Source: Diphasiastrum complanatum (taxonomy: Eukaryota; Streptophyta; Lycopodiopsida; Lycopodiales; Lycopodiaceae). Taken from it: a stretch of DNA of 64,000 nt. The notes beneath the pieces are model-generated. The model was not told the DNA's origin. It saw only the letters and a program-made list of their open reading frames with translations, and searched no databases. Location of the stretch: positions 11,099,634-11,163,633 of the forward strand of contig CM055114.1 in the NCBI GenBank assembly GCA_029204225.1. Reading direction: 5' to 3'. A program made the translations under genes and the position numbers. Positions 12,813 through 22,874 of this stretch are shown in pieces (the stretch's first letter is position 1; each line of letters opens with the position of its first letter).

Positions 12813-13494
12813 TGTTAAAAATTCACAATTCTAGCTTGACTAGTTTTGGTCATATGACTTGTAAATAGTTAGATGGTCATGATGTGGCTTGTCACACGTG
12901 CCAAATAGCATAGGATTCCATTCATAAGGATGTTCTCAAGTAGACCTAAGTGTTAGAACCTTTGGAATGAGTCCAAATTATGCTTAGATACAAGGGAGAA
13001 AAAATAGGAGCTATTTTTGGTAATTTTTGCATTGTTGAGGGATCTCCAAGATTCCAACCCTAACTTGGTAGGGATGAAAGATCCACCAAAATTAGAATTA
13101 GGGATAGGTTTAGGGCTACTCATACCTGCCCAAAACCGTGATGGATCATGTATATATAGGTGATGATATCTCACCAAAATCAATCAAGCAATTTCATGTT
13201 TTTTCTCTCATAATGGTGCAATTGCTCTCTATGTTCATAATTGTTTGAGTACTTGTGATTACTAATGATTATAGGATTGAATGTAGGTCTGGTGTACAGT
13301 ACTCAGACTGTGGGAGGCCGTACTTTCACACGTGTGAAGCCTTCTTCAAGGATTTGGGCCATTTAGTGAGGTTCAAGCATAGATTTTTGATGGATTTTGA
13401 TGGTTCAACTTGTGCTAATCTTATGAAATCATAATCTATTGTTTCCCTCATCATTTCAAGTGTTTTAGGATCCTTATTTGCTGTAATTTTTACA
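12813..13494 (+). repeat. Copia-1 5' LTR (682 bp)
   Basis: Starts TGTTAAAAATTC and ends TTTTTACA. A TATATATAGG promoter element lies at 13151-13160; the TTTCACACGTGTGAAG palindrome lies at about 13324-13339, downstream of the expected start site. Confidence 0.95.
13151..13160 (+). promoter_or_regulatory. TATA box of Copia-1 5' LTR
   Basis: TATATATAGG in the middle of the LTR, the expected place for the U3 promoter. The same word is at 18607-18616 in the 3' LTR. Confidence 0.7.
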
Positions 13495-13507
13495 TGGTAT
13501 CAGAGCC
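13495..13507 (+). other. Copia-1 primer-binding site
   Basis: TGGTATCAGAGCC begins at the base after the LTR. Confidence 0.95.
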
Positions 13508-14305
13508 TAAAGGCTGAAATGAGCTAAATCCTTGGTTTTCATTCAATTTGATCACAATTTTTGATCTAAATCTTGTGTAGATTGGATCTTAGCATCTAGT
13601 ATTGATTCTAGAACTCAAAGTGAGTCAAATACATTGGAGATTGGTGTTGTGTGACTTCATTTGCAGGTGTTTAGGTGTCTAAAACCAGAGGCAAATTTGA
13701 ATTCAATTCACATTACCAAGATAGCAAGTTTTGCTTGCTCCAAGCATTGATTTCTAAGCGAGTTTTGGAGGTGATTTCATAGAGAAGGCTTTCTAGCATT
13801 CAAGGAGAGGGAAGATCAGAGTTTTGGGGACTCTTCAAGGCTGTTCTAAGGTGTAGTAGGCACCTCCTAAAGTGATTTAGGTTCAGTCCAACCATTGCTT
13901 GACTTATGCACCAAATTAGATCAATTTTTCATCAATTTTGATCATTTTTTGCTTGTGATTGGATAGTAGATTGTGTTGCATCCTCATTAAGTTCCATTTA
14001 GATCTTTTACAAGTGATTTTGGAAGTATATTAGGTTGCTGAAATTCACTCTTGATCAGATCATTTGGAAGCTTTAATGTTCTTTATAGAAAGAGGGGCAA
14101 TTCTACTAGTATTGTCTACTTCAATCAAGCAAGTGCATTGTTTCTAGTATTCTATGATTTGATTTTGTTAGAGATCATTCTTAGATCTTTATAGGAAGTC
14201 TATTACTGATCTTTTCAGGTCCCTAAGAAGTGGGATAAGGTAGACCTTCAATCAAATCAATAGAAGTAACCTTCATTTGTGTCAAGTCCTTGATTAGGAG
14301 ACTAG

Positions 14306-16708
14306 ATGGCATCTATAAATGCATATCTTTTGGATACTAATGAAAGGCTCAACAAAACTAACTATTCCATATGGAAAGTTAGAATGGAATCTATCATGAT
14401 CATGCAAGATCTGATGGAAATTGTAAATGGTAAGGAGGGTGAACCTATTCATCCTCAAGAAAAAGCCAAATACATCAAGAGGTGCAATGTTGCACTACAT
14501 TGCATAAAAATGAATGTTGCAAATGAACTCTTAAGAGAGGTAGGAGATTGCACTTCAGCTCAAGATGCTTGGGAGACTTTGCAAAAGGTCTATGAATCCA
14601 AGAACCAAACTAGAATGTTAGCTTTGAAGAATCAAATCTATAGAAGCTATCAAAAGAAAGGAGAGAGTGCACATACTTTTGTCCTAAGAGTAAAGGAATT
14701 GAACAAAGAGCTAGCCTTTATAGGTGACCCTATCAAGGATGAAGAGCTTGTTCAACTCATATTGAATGGACTAAGCTTTGAATTTGACAATTTGGTTCAG
14801 GGATATGCAATTATGGGTAAGCTACCCATACTTGAAGAACTCCAAGGCACGCTCATGGCCGAGGAATCAAGAAGGAGCCAAATTCAAGAGAGGATGGATA
14901 GGCTTTCCATCCAAGGTGGAGATGACCAATCTCTCTTCACCAAAGGCAAAGGATCAACATTCAAGAAGTCTACAAAGCTTGAGGATCAAGAAGGACCCCC
15001 AAAGGCATCTCCATCAACCACCAAAGTCAAGAAGGACAAATCAAAGGTGAAGTGCTACTATTGTAGCAAGATGGGGCATTATGCCTCGGAATGCTTCAAG
15101 AGGAAGCAAGATCAAAGCCAAGCCAACATGAGCAAAGAGGAGGAGGAGGAGAGTTCACATGAGGACTCTCTCATGATGTCCATATTTTCTTCAACAAGCT
15201 TCAAAGGAGAAGATCCTTGGTGGATTGACTCGGGTGCTAGTTCACACATGACTAGTAAAAGGGAGTTTTTCTCTTCTCTCTTATCTTATGATGGACCTAT
15301 AAAGTCTATCTATACAGCAAATGATGAAGCTTGTAAGATTGAAGGAGTTGGTAGCATTCCCCTTTGCTTAGGATCTTCCAAAAAGATCAACATAGAAGGT
15401 GTTTTGTACATTCCTACAATAACAAAGAATCTACTAAGTGTTGGCCAAATGGTAGACAATGGTTTCAATGTTGACTTTGCTTCAAATGAATGTTTCATCA
15501 AGAAGAAGGGTAAGATAGTGGCTAAGGGCACTAGACTTGGCAAACTTTATAAGCTGGATGCATTTGTGGATACTAATGTTGTCATGTTGGCCGAGAAGAG
15601 CAAGATATCTACCTTTACTTTATGGCACAAAAGACTTGGACATGTCAACTCGGGTTCCATGGAGGCTATGATCAAGGAGGAGTATGCTTTAGGCCTACCA
15701 AGGTCTATTGGGAAGGAAAACAAGGTTTGTGAAGCTTGTGCCTTATCCAAGGCACATAAGAAGGTGTTTCCTAACTCCATCACAAAGTCATCTCATCCTC
15801 TTGAACTCATACACTCGGATGTGCACATTGCTAGCACCAAATCTAATGGAGGTTCATCCATGTTTTTAACCTTCATTGATGACTACTCAAGATATTGTTG
15901 GGTGTTCTTACTTTCCTTCAAGTCTCAAGTATTTGATACTTTTGTAAAGTTCAAGTTGTTTGTGGAAAAGCATCATAATCATAGCATCAAGATTCTTAGA
16001 AGTGACAATGGTGGAGAATTCATCTCCAATGAATTCAAGGCCTTTTGTGAGGAGGAAGGGATCAAGAAAGAGACTTCTTGTCCTTACACTCCTCAACAAA
16101 ATGGAGTTGCTGAAAGAAGGAATAGAACATTATGTGAATGTTCTAAGGCTTTCAGATTAGATGCTTGTTTGCCCAAATCCTTTTGGGGTGAGTCTCTTGT
16201 ATGTGCAAACTACTTGATGAATAGGGTGTCTTGCAAAGCAATTGAAGGCAAAACTCCTTATGAGATGTTGTATGGAAAGAAACCCAATCTTAATCACTTG
16301 AAAGTTTTTGGGTGTATATGTTATGTGCATGTGCCATTGGAAACAAGAACCAAGGAGGATCCATCTTCCACAAGAGGGATCATGCTTGGATATGCAAGCT
16401 CAAGCAAGGGCTACAAAGTCTATCTCCCATCCTTGAACAAATTTGTTGTTTCAAGGGATGTCATCTTTGATGAACATCATATGCATATGCTTGAAGAAGG
16501 CTCAAGTGCTCCAACAATCAAGAAGAAGATGGCCGAGGAGCAAGATCTTGGTTTTGAGGAGGAGCTTATGGAGGAGCAAGCACCAAACCCACCTATCACA
16601 CCAAGGAGATCTTCAAGGGCAAAAGTGGAGCCATCAAGGCTCACATATCAAGGCAAAGGACAGCAAGTTGAGGGTATCATCCACTTCTTATGCTTTATCT
16701 TGTTTTGA
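14306..16708 (+). CDS. Copia-1 gag-protease-integrase polyprotein
   Basis: The ATG at 14306 is the first long frame after the ~800 bp leader. Gag occupies residues 1-240, with a CCHC zinc knuckle (CYYCSKMGHYASEC, 250-263). The aspartic protease motif DSGASSHM starts at 308. The integrase has its HKRLGH zinc region near 441 and catalytic D505, D567 and E603, with 35 residues between the last two (DD35E). All key residues are present. The frame ends in a divergent tail after ...LTYQGKGQQVEG because the RT domain continues in another frame. The expected product would assemble particles and integrate cDNA. The break near 16674 either inactivates this copy or requires frameshifting; related plant elements have one frame. 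Confidence 0.93.
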   Translation: MASINAYLLDTNERLNKTNYSIWKVRMESIMIMQDLMEIVNGKEGEPIHPQEKAKYIKRCNVALHCIKMNVANELLREVGDCTSAQDAWETLQKVYESKNQTRMLALKNQIYRSYQKKGESAHTFVLRVKELNKELAFIGDPIKDEELVQLILNGLSFEFDNLVQGYAIMGKLPILEELQGTLMAEESRRSQIQERMDRLSIQGGDDQSLFTKGKGSTFKKSTKLEDQEGPPKASPSTTKVKKDKSKVKCYYCSKMGHYASECFKRKQDQSQANMSKEEEEESSHEDSLMMSIFSSTSFKGEDPWWIDSGASSHMTSKREFFSSLLSYDGPIKSIYTANDEACKIEGVGSIPLCLGSSKKINIEGVLYIPTITKNLLSVGQMVDNGFNVDFASNECFIKKKGKIVAKGTRLGKLYKLDAFVDTNVVMLAEKSKISTFTLWHKRLGHVNSGSMEAMIKEEYALGLPRSIGKENKVCEACALSKAHKKVFPNSITKSSHPLELIHSDVHIASTKSNGGSSMFLTFIDDYSRYCWVFLLSFKSQVFDTFVKFKLFVEKHHNHSIKILRSDNGGEFISNEFKAFCEEEGIKKETSCPYTPQQNGVAERRNRTLCECSKAFRLDACLPKSFWGESLVCANYLMNRVSCKAIEGKTPYEMLYGKKPNLNHLKVFGCICYVHVPLETRTKEDPSSTRGIMLGYASSSKGYKVYLPSLNKFVVSRDVIFDEHHMHMLEEGSSAPTIKKKMAEEQDLGFEEELMEEQAPNPPITPRRSSRAKVEPSRLTYQGKGQQVEGIIHFLCFILF

Positions 16709-18254
16709 AGAACCATCTAATGTTGAAGATGCATTGAACTCCAAAGAATGGTATAAAGCTATGTTGGATGAGTATGATGCCTTGATTGAGAATGAAACTT
16801 GGTTGCTTGTTGAGAGACCTCAAAGGAATGTAATAGGATGCAAGTGGGTCTTCAAGCTTAAGTTGAATGCAAATGGGAGTGTTAAAAAACATAAAGCAAG
16901 ATTAGTTGCAAAAGGTTATGCTCAAGAGAGAGGGATAGACTATGAGGAAACTTTTGCACCCGTGGCCAAGATGGTCACAATAAGACTAATCATTGCACTT
17001 GCATCACATTTTGGATGGATTCTATGTCAAATGGATGTCTCTAATGCTTTCTTGAATGGTTTTTTGGAAGAGGATATCTATATGGAGCAGACACAAGGGT
17101 TCATCAAGCATGGAATGGAGAACAAAGTATGCCATCTCCAAAGAAGCATCTATGGCTTGAAGCAAGCCTCAAGATCTTGGAATTCAAGACTACATTGCTA
17201 TCTTATTTCACTTTCTTTTGTTCAAAGTGAATATGATCCCACTCTTTACATTAAGTTTGATGATGTTGGTATTGTACTTTTACTCATTTATGTAGATGAC
17301 ATCATCATTAGTGGAAATAGTGTTGATGGTATTGAAAAAATCAAGATAGATCTATCCTTAGAGTTCAAGATGGTAGATCTAGGGTGTCTTCACTTCATCT
17401 TAGGCATAGAAGTACTTAGAGGGTCTGATTTTATCTTTATAAGTCAAGTAAACTATGCTCAAAGTCTTTTGAAGAAGTTTAAGATGGAAGTATGCAAAAG
17501 TGTTGACACACCAATGGAGCAAGATGTAAAAGTGCCAAATGAAGATGATGAAAGATCCTTCATGGACATCACTTTGTTTAGGCAACTTATAGGTTCCTTA
17601 ATGTGGATCACTATAACTAGACCAGATCTTAGCTTTAGTGTATGTAGGTTGAGCCAATCCATGCAAAAGCCATTGAATATCCATTGGAAAAAGGCTAAGA
17701 GGATTCTAAGATACATCTCGGGTACATTGGATTTTGGGATTCTATATAGAGGAGATGTGATTAACCTTCATGCATTTAGTGATTCAGATTTTGCAGGGGA
17801 CAAGAGGGATAGGAAATCAACAAGTGCCTATTCAACTTTCATAGGAGAAGGTGTGGTTTCATGGCTTTCAAAAAAGCAAGAAACTATATCTCTATCTTCA
17901 ACCGAGGCCGAGTACAAAGCTTTGACAACCACTACAAAGGAGGTACTTTGGATCAAGAGATTATTGGTGGAACTAAAGATCATGGATTCAGAGGAGGCAC
18001 CAATCATCTACAATGACAATATATCAGCCCAACACCTTGCATCTAACCCAATCTTCCATGCAAGATCTAAGCACATTGAGATATGCCATCACTTTGTGAG
18101 AGAAATGGTGCAAGCCAAGGAGATTGCTTTGGAGCATGTTCCAAGCAATGAATGTGTAGCTGATCTACTTACTAAACCACTTCAAAAGACACCTTTTATG
18201 AAGTTCAGATCATCACTTGGAGTGATTAGTAAAGCAATGATTGAACCAAGCTAG
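16670..18254 (+). CDS. Copia-1 reverse transcriptase-RNase H
   Basis: This continues the polyprotein in a different frame from the upstream ORF; homology starts near 16675 (SSTSYALSCFEEP). The open frame extends upstream to 16443, but that part overlaps integrase and is not homologous coding. RT shows CKWVFKLK, ARLVAKGY, the catalytic YVDD at 17289-17300, and GSLMWITITRPDL. RNase H shows DSDFAGD near 17785 and STEAEYKAL near 17900. It ends in TAG at 18252-18254, just before the polypurine tract. It synthesises element cDNA. No internal stop was seen. Confidence 0.92.
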
Positions 18255-18268
18255 ATAGTGAGGAGGAG
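18255..18268 (+). other. Copia-1 polypurine tract
   Basis: Purine-rich ATAGTGAGGAGGAG directly before the 3' LTR; it primes plus-strand synthesis. Confidence 0.85.
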
Positions 18269-18867
18269 TGTTAAAAATTCACAATTCTAGCTTGACTAGT
18301 TTTGGTCATATGACTTGTAAATAGTTAGATGGTCATGATGTGGCTTGTCACACGTGCCAAATAGCATAGGATTCCATTCATAAGGATGTTCTCAAGTAGA
18401 CCTAAGTGTTAGAACCTTTGGAATGAGTCCAAATTATGCTTAGATACAAGGGAGAAAAAATAGGAGCTATTTTTGGTAATTTTTGCATTGTTGAGGGATC
18501 TCCAAGATTCCAACCCTAACTTGGTAGGGATGAAAGATCCACCAAAATTAGAATTAGGGATAGGTTTAGGGCTACTCATACCTGCCCAAAACCGTGATGG
18601 ATCATGTATATATAGGTGATGATATCTCACCAAAATCAATCAAGCAATTTCATGTTTTTTCTCTCATAATGGTGCAATTGCTCTCTATGTTCATAATTGT
18701 TTGAGTACTTGTGATTACTAATGATTATAGGATTGAATGTAGGTCTGGTGTACAGTACTCAGAATGTGGGAGGCCGTACTTTCACACGTGTGAAGCCTTC
18801 TTCAAGGATTTGGGCCATTTAGTGAGGTTCAAGCATAGATTTTTGATGGATTGCTGTAATTTTTACA
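18269..18867 (+). repeat. Copia-1 3' LTR (599 bp)
   Basis: Matches the 5' LTR except for loss of 83 bp corresponding to 13397-13479 and an A at 18764 for C at 13308. Confidence 0.95.
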
Positions 18868-18872
18868 CACAT
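18868..18872. other. Target-site duplication, right (CACAT)
   Basis: Matches 12808-12812. Confidence 0.9.
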
Positions 18873-19431
18873 GCCTCAAGTGTGATGAGCAAAAGATGCG
18901 TGAAAGACGCATTGTTGAAAATCATTTGTAGAAGTTGGATGAAAAGAAGAAAGTCAACCATTGAATTTGGAAGACGTTGAAGTTGTTAGCTTTATATGAT
19001 TGTTTTTTATTATAATCTTCGTCAATCTATATATGTCAATTATGGAATTTGTTTCATGTGTGTAGCCAATACATCGAATGCCATTCCACGGATTTGATCC
19101 ATCCGTGTTTAGTTACAATCAACATCAAATTTTGATAGATATGAGAAAACAAAGAATGAAACAAATTGAAGAGGCAAACACAATTGGAAAAAAGAGTAAT
19201 CAACTTGATTCTAATGATTATGATGATGAGGTGCAACATGATTAGGCAATGCACAACATGTTTGAATCTTACTTTGAAACAAATGAGAATGATGATATGC
19301 ATGCATCTTCTAGTGAAAACAGAGATCACGAACAATTTGAGATGGATGAAGATGAAATTCTATTACACAAGGAGGCAGACACTCCTTTATATCCTGGAGC
19401 ATCCATTTCAAGAGTAGCTACGTCAAATCAT
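18868..19431 (+). pseudogene. CACTA tnp2, middle-left fragment
   Basis: Continues the Cys-rich start (CLKCDEQKMRERRIVENHL), then after an intron-like stretch (18980-19070) an acidic segment and EADTPLYPGASISRVATS at about 19372-19425. PLYPG followed by a Ser/Arg stretch is characteristic of tnp2 N-terminal regions. A TAG near 19243 interrupts the frame. The reading is cut at 19431 by Copia-2 and resumes at 23931. Confidence 0.7.
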
Positions 19432-20113
19432 TGTAAAAAATTGCCTACATGGGCAAATCTAGCCATGTCGAATATTGTACATTTTGTCAATATTTTTTGT
19501 TAGTCACTTGAATGGCCAAAGTGCCATTTGTAAATCCACACCTAAAATAGGTTACCACAAGTTAGGAGGAGTGGTTGTGTCCATTTGGTAGTGATTCCTA
19601 CTTTGTAGGATCTAGACCATGATTTATGATGAGATTTGTACCTACCATGCACCTACCAAACATGACTCTTGGATCTATGCTAGGGTTTTCACATTAGGGC
19701 AAGAAAGTTGAGTCTACTTCCCTATTACATGATGGATCTTCACCTAACTTGGCAAAGGAAGTGTCTTTTACTATGCATTCTCATTCTCCATAGTGAGAAG
19801 ATAGAAGCTTTTTGGAACCTCAAGGAGAAACTCGAGTTTTCTCTCTATGTATTGTGATTGCTATTGATTCCAATGAAACCCAGCTTTGGCACACTTAAAA
19901 ATTTGTCTATAGGCTGTACTACAGCCTGATCTTCACACGTGAATTATAGTTTATGATCAAGTTTCTGATGTCTCTACTTGTTTTCTATCAAGCTGCTAAA
20001 CTAGATCTTGTTTTTTGATGACTAGTATATGATAGATTGTTTAACAAGCACACAATCAACGTTGTGGATCATTCAAAGATCCATTTATGGTCCTTAGTAC
20101 TGTACTTTTCACA
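19432..20113 (+). repeat. Copia-2 5' LTR (682 bp)
   Basis: Begins TGTAAAAAATTGCC and ends TTTTCACA. Carries TTCACACGTGAA near 19933. Same family as the LTRs at 52504-53151 and 55284-55964. Confidence 0.92.
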
Positions 20114-20126
20114 TGGTATCAGAGCC
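20114..20126 (+). other. Copia-2 primer-binding site
   Basis: TGGTATCAGAGCC directly follows the LTR. Confidence 0.93.
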
Positions 20127-20450
20127 AAGTACAAGGCTATTGATCAGTGTTTGAAACTAATCCAATTTTAGCAGGTTTTTGGTACAAAAAGCTAGTATTG
20201 GAAGGGCGAGCTGGTATCCTAGATTTGGTGACTGGATTTGATCCCAAACTTTTTGTGGATCAAAATCTGTACTGTTCACACGTGTGGGTAACTCTGAACC
20301 AGCATTTAAAATCGCATATTCATTGGATCACTGTAATTTCATCTGGTGTCAGTTTGATGTAATTTTTGGTGCAAATCCTAGGATAAGCTACCAAGATCAC
20401 TTGCCATTAATTAGGTTTGAATTTGTTTCATGATAACTAATTAATCTAGG
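20127..20450 (+). other. Copia-2 leader, joined directly to integrase
   Basis: Untranslated leader containing a second CACACGTGTG palindrome near 20279. It matches the leader of the minus-strand copy at 52146-52490 until shortly after the word CTAGGCTGATTT, where the gag-protease region should begin but integrase follows. Confidence 0.8.
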
Positions 20451-20455
20451 CTGAT

Positions 20456-21357
20456 TTGGGACCTTCTAGCAAATCTATGGTGTTTGATTCTTTTGTAAAG
20501 TTCAAGACTTTCGTAGAAAATCAACTTAGTACCAAGATTAAGTTATTAAGGAGTGATAATGGAGGTGAATATATCTCCAATAAGTTGATTGACTTTTGTA
20601 GTTCTAATGGCATAAAGATACCAAGATTAAGGTATTAAGGAGTGATAATGGAGGTGAATATATCTCCAATAAGTTGATTGACTTTTGTAGTTCTAATGGC
20701 ATAAAGAGGGAGTTGTCATGTCCATACACCCCTCAACAAAATGGAGTGAGTGAGAGAAGAAATAGATCTCTTTGTGAGTGTGCTAAGGCCTTAAGGCTAG
20801 ATGCTTCTCTATCCGAACCATTTTGGGATGAAGCAATAACTTGTGCTAATTATTTGTGCAATAGATTGCCAAACCAAGACATTGGAGAAATCACACCATT
20901 TGAAGCTCTATTTGTAGAGAAGCCCAATCTCAAGGATCTCAAAGTTTTTGGATCCACTTGCTATGTACACCAATCCTTGGATAAGAGGAAGAAGGATGAT
21001 GCAACATCCATCAAAGGCATTTTTGTGGGATATGATGAGAGTAGCAAAGGATATAGAGTGTTCAATCCCATCACTAGCAAGGTGATAGTGAGTAGGGATG
21101 TTATTTTTTATGAAGGACATGATTGTGATTTGGATGATAATGCTACTAATCATCTTGATGCCAAGGATCCTACTAGGATGGAGGAGGAGCTTCCAAGTGA
21201 AGAAGAACTTGAGGATCCACCTCAAGATGCAAGAACTCCAAGAACTCCAAGAAAATCTACAAGGGCAAGGTCCGAGCCATTGAGGCTCACCTATGATGGT
21301 CAAGGTGATCAAAGGGAAGGCTCATCATCTTTCACATCTTACACCTTTCTTACTTAA
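20456..21357 (+). pseudogene. Copia-2 integrase, partial and frameshifted
   Basis: The part from before the second catalytic Asp (RSDNGGEY) onward is present, with PYTPQQNGVSERRNR carrying the Glu. An 89-bp tandem duplication (20531-20708) repeats the RSDNGGEY block and shifts the frame. The C-terminal part (LKVFGSTCYVHQ, VSRDVIFYE) is otherwise open to 21357. The first catalytic Asp is absent, so it is inactive. Confidence 0.88.
20531..20708. repeat. 89-bp tandem duplication
   Basis: Two copies starting ACCAAGATTAAG at 20531 and 20620, differing at one or two bases. 89 is not a multiple of three. Confidence 0.95.
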
Positions 21358-21408
21358 ATGTTAGATGAGCCAACATGATATGAAGATTCTTGTAAATCTA
21401 AAAGTTGG

Positions 21409-22830
21409 ATGGATGGGCAAGTAGAGTATGATGCTCTCATTGAGAATCATACTTGGGATCTTGTGGATCTTCCTCAAGGGAAGAAACCTCTTGATTGCAA
21501 GTGGGTATTTAAATTAAAGTATAATCAAGATGGATCAATAAGCAAGCATAAAGCTAGGCTTGTAGCCAAATCTTTTTTACAAACCAAAGGCATTGATTAT
21601 GATGAGACTTTTGCTCTTGTGGCTAAGCTTGTTACTATCAGGTTGATCATTAGTCTTGCTACAACCTTCAATTGGGAGTTATTCCAACTTGATTTCACAA
21701 ATGCATTTGGTTATTTGGAGGAAGAAATCTATATGAGGCAACCCGAGGGCTTCATCAAGGCAAAGCATGAAGGAAAGGTGTGTTTCTTGAAGAAGAGCCT
21801 TTATGGGCTCAAGCAAGCACCTAGAGCATGGTACTCTAGGCTAAACTCTTTTCTCATTTCCATCAATTTTGTAATGAGTGACTATGATCCATCATTGTAT
21901 GTAGGATTTCATGATGGCATGATCATTATTCTTGTTTTGTATGTACATGACATTATCTTGAGTGGTAATGATCTAGATGGAATTAGAGATGTAAAAATTG
22001 CTTTAGCAAAAGAGTTTAAGATGGTAGATCTCGGCCTATTAAGCTTCATTCTTGGAATAGAGGTTATTAGAGGATGTGATTTTAGCTTCATTTGTCAATC
22101 TAAATATGCTACATCCATCCTAGATAGATTTGGAATGAAGAATTGTAAAGGCATTGAGACACCAATGGAGCAACATGTAAAAGCATCTATTGGTTGTGAT
22201 GAAGCATCCTTTGAGGACATCACACTATATAGAAGGCTTATTGGCTCCTTGATCTATTTAACTATAAGTGTTGGAAAGTTAAGCCAATTAATGCAAAGTC
22301 CTCTAGTTTCACATTGGAAGATGGCCAAAAGAGTTCTTAGATACATTTCATTCACTAAGAATTTTGGTATTTTGTATAGAGAAACTAATCTTGACTTAAG
22401 ATCCTATAGTGGCTCGGATTTTGCAGGTGACAAAGTGGATAGAAGACCAACAAGTTCCTTTTCCACCTTTCTATGTGATGGAGTAGTATCATGGCTTTCC
22501 AAAAAGCAAGATACCATCTCCCTATCTTCCACAAAATCCGAATACAAGGCCTTGACATCAACATGCAAGGAGGTCTTGTGGCTCAAAAGGCTATTGGTGG
22601 AGCTTCATGTCATGGAGGAGGAGATCCCTATCATCTATTGTGACAACCAATCAGCCCAATCACTTGCAACTAATCCTACATTCCATTCAAGGAAGGAGCA
22701 AACTCATCATTTCGAGGTGCAAGCCAAGGAGAGCTCCAACATGTGCCATCATCAAGTTGATTGGCTGATTTGTTTACTAAATCTTTATCTAAAGATTCAT
22801 TTTTCAAGCTTAGATATTCAATTGGAGTGA
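21409..22830 (+). pseudogene. Copia-2 RT-RNase H, catalytically altered
   Basis: A long open frame from CKWVFKLK through RNase H. The RT active site reads YVHD instead of YVDD (CAT at 21946-21948). Compared with the sister copy at 55965-57258, an 8-residue in-frame deletion removes the TRPDLSYS region near 22268. The RNase H entry motif is SGSDFAGD where others have SDSDFAGD. The end is frameshifted near 22700. It could move only with enzymes supplied in trans. Confidence 0.88.
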
Positions 22831-22863
22831 TTGATAAAAGCATTGTGGTTTCCAAGGCTAGAT

Positions 22864-22874
22864 TTGAGGAGGAG
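22864..22874 (+). other. Copia-2 polypurine tract
   Basis: TTGAGGAGGAG just before the TG of the 3' LTR. Confidence 0.8.

Larger units (their letters stand above)
12813..18867 (+). mobile_element. Copia-1, nearly intact LTR retrotransposon
   Basis: Complete structure: 5' LTR, primer-binding site, gag-protease-integrase, RT-RNase H, polypurine tract, 3' LTR, and a 5-bp target duplication (CACAT). The LTRs differ by one 83-bp deletion and one substitution as far as read by eye, so the insertion is recent. It sits inside the tnp2 gene of the CACTA element. Confidence 0.95.

Noticed and set aside
12953-13183. 76-codon minus-strand ORF present identically at 18409-18639
   Set aside because: It is the LTR read backwards; its identity reflects LTR identity, not a conserved gene.
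20908-21312. 134-codon ORF antisense to integrase
   Set aside because: Shadow of the coding strand of Copia-2.
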